A DNA stretch of 6,305 nucleotides from Planctomycetota bacterium. Lineage in GTDB: Bacteria > Planctomycetota > UBA8742 > SKZP01 > JAIOTL01. The stretch covers positions 1-6,305 of the forward strand of contig JAIOTL010000405.1 in the NCBI GenBank assembly GCA_021106775.1, written 5' to 3'. The position numbers were made by a program, and so were the translations under genes. Below the pieces are notes generated by a model. The model searched no databases, was not told where the DNA came from, and saw only the letters and a list, made by a program, of their open reading frames with translations. Each line of letters starts with the position of its first letter. Within the stretch, counting starts at the first letter, position 1. Of the stretch, positions 6,265 through 6,305 are shown piece after piece.

Positions 6265-6305
6265 TACGAAGTTAAATTGATTCTAAATTTATAAAAGCTC
6301 AAACA

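Noticed and set aside
1..6305. CRISPR array, tRNA, rRNA or riboswitch
   Set aside because: I saw no regularly spaced direct repeats, no cloverleaf-like sequence with a conserved TTCGANTC arm, and no riboswitch core in either divergent intergenic region.

Overview
The window looks like ordinary chromosomal DNA from an AT-rich bacterium (roughly 40% GC by eye). The protein styles fit the Bacteroidota/Chlorobiota/Ignavibacteria (FCB) side of the tree: a fused DUF59-Mrp ATPase, a large GNAT-like protein of the roughly 380-residue type, a hybrid kinase of the LTQQLLTFAK...GAPIKK type, and a TTCTGAGCGAAGCGAAGAA dispersed repeat. This placement is an inference from remembered family resemblance, not a search. 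No phage, transposase, CRISPR, rRNA or tRNA signal is visible.

Layout: (1) 1-1044, plus strand: the C-terminal 347 codons of a hybrid sensor histidine kinase (end of DHp, HATPase, receiver), cut by the window edge. (2) 1052-2200, minus: a GNAT-fold acetyltransferase-like protein, convergent with the kinase and separated by 7 bp. (3) 2201-2513: a divergent intergenic region carrying an imperfect inverted pair of a dispersed repeat. (4) 2514-3569, plus: Mrp/ApbC-type Fe-S cluster carrier ATPase. (5) 3570-3669: a short convergent gap with a weak hairpin and what looks like a second, decayed copy of the same repeat. (6) 3670-5667, minus: a 665-residue, all-helical HEAT-repeat protein of unknown function that lacks an ATG at its apparent start. 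(7) 5668-5841: divergent promoter region. (8) 5842-6264, plus: YidD, the membrane protein insertion efficiency factor, with an unusual charged C-terminal tail. The last 41 bases hold nothing recognisable.

The five genes alternate strand without exception (+ - + - +), so none of the internal genes can be in an operon with a visible neighbour. I see no sign that they work together; they are best read as five independent units covering sensing, acetyl transfer, Fe-S maturation, scaffolding and membrane protein biogenesis. The points most worth checking are the broken or non-ATG start of the HEAT gene, the repeat copies flanking mrp, and yidD lying away from its usual rnpA neighbour. I did not find convincing evidence of a new biological system.
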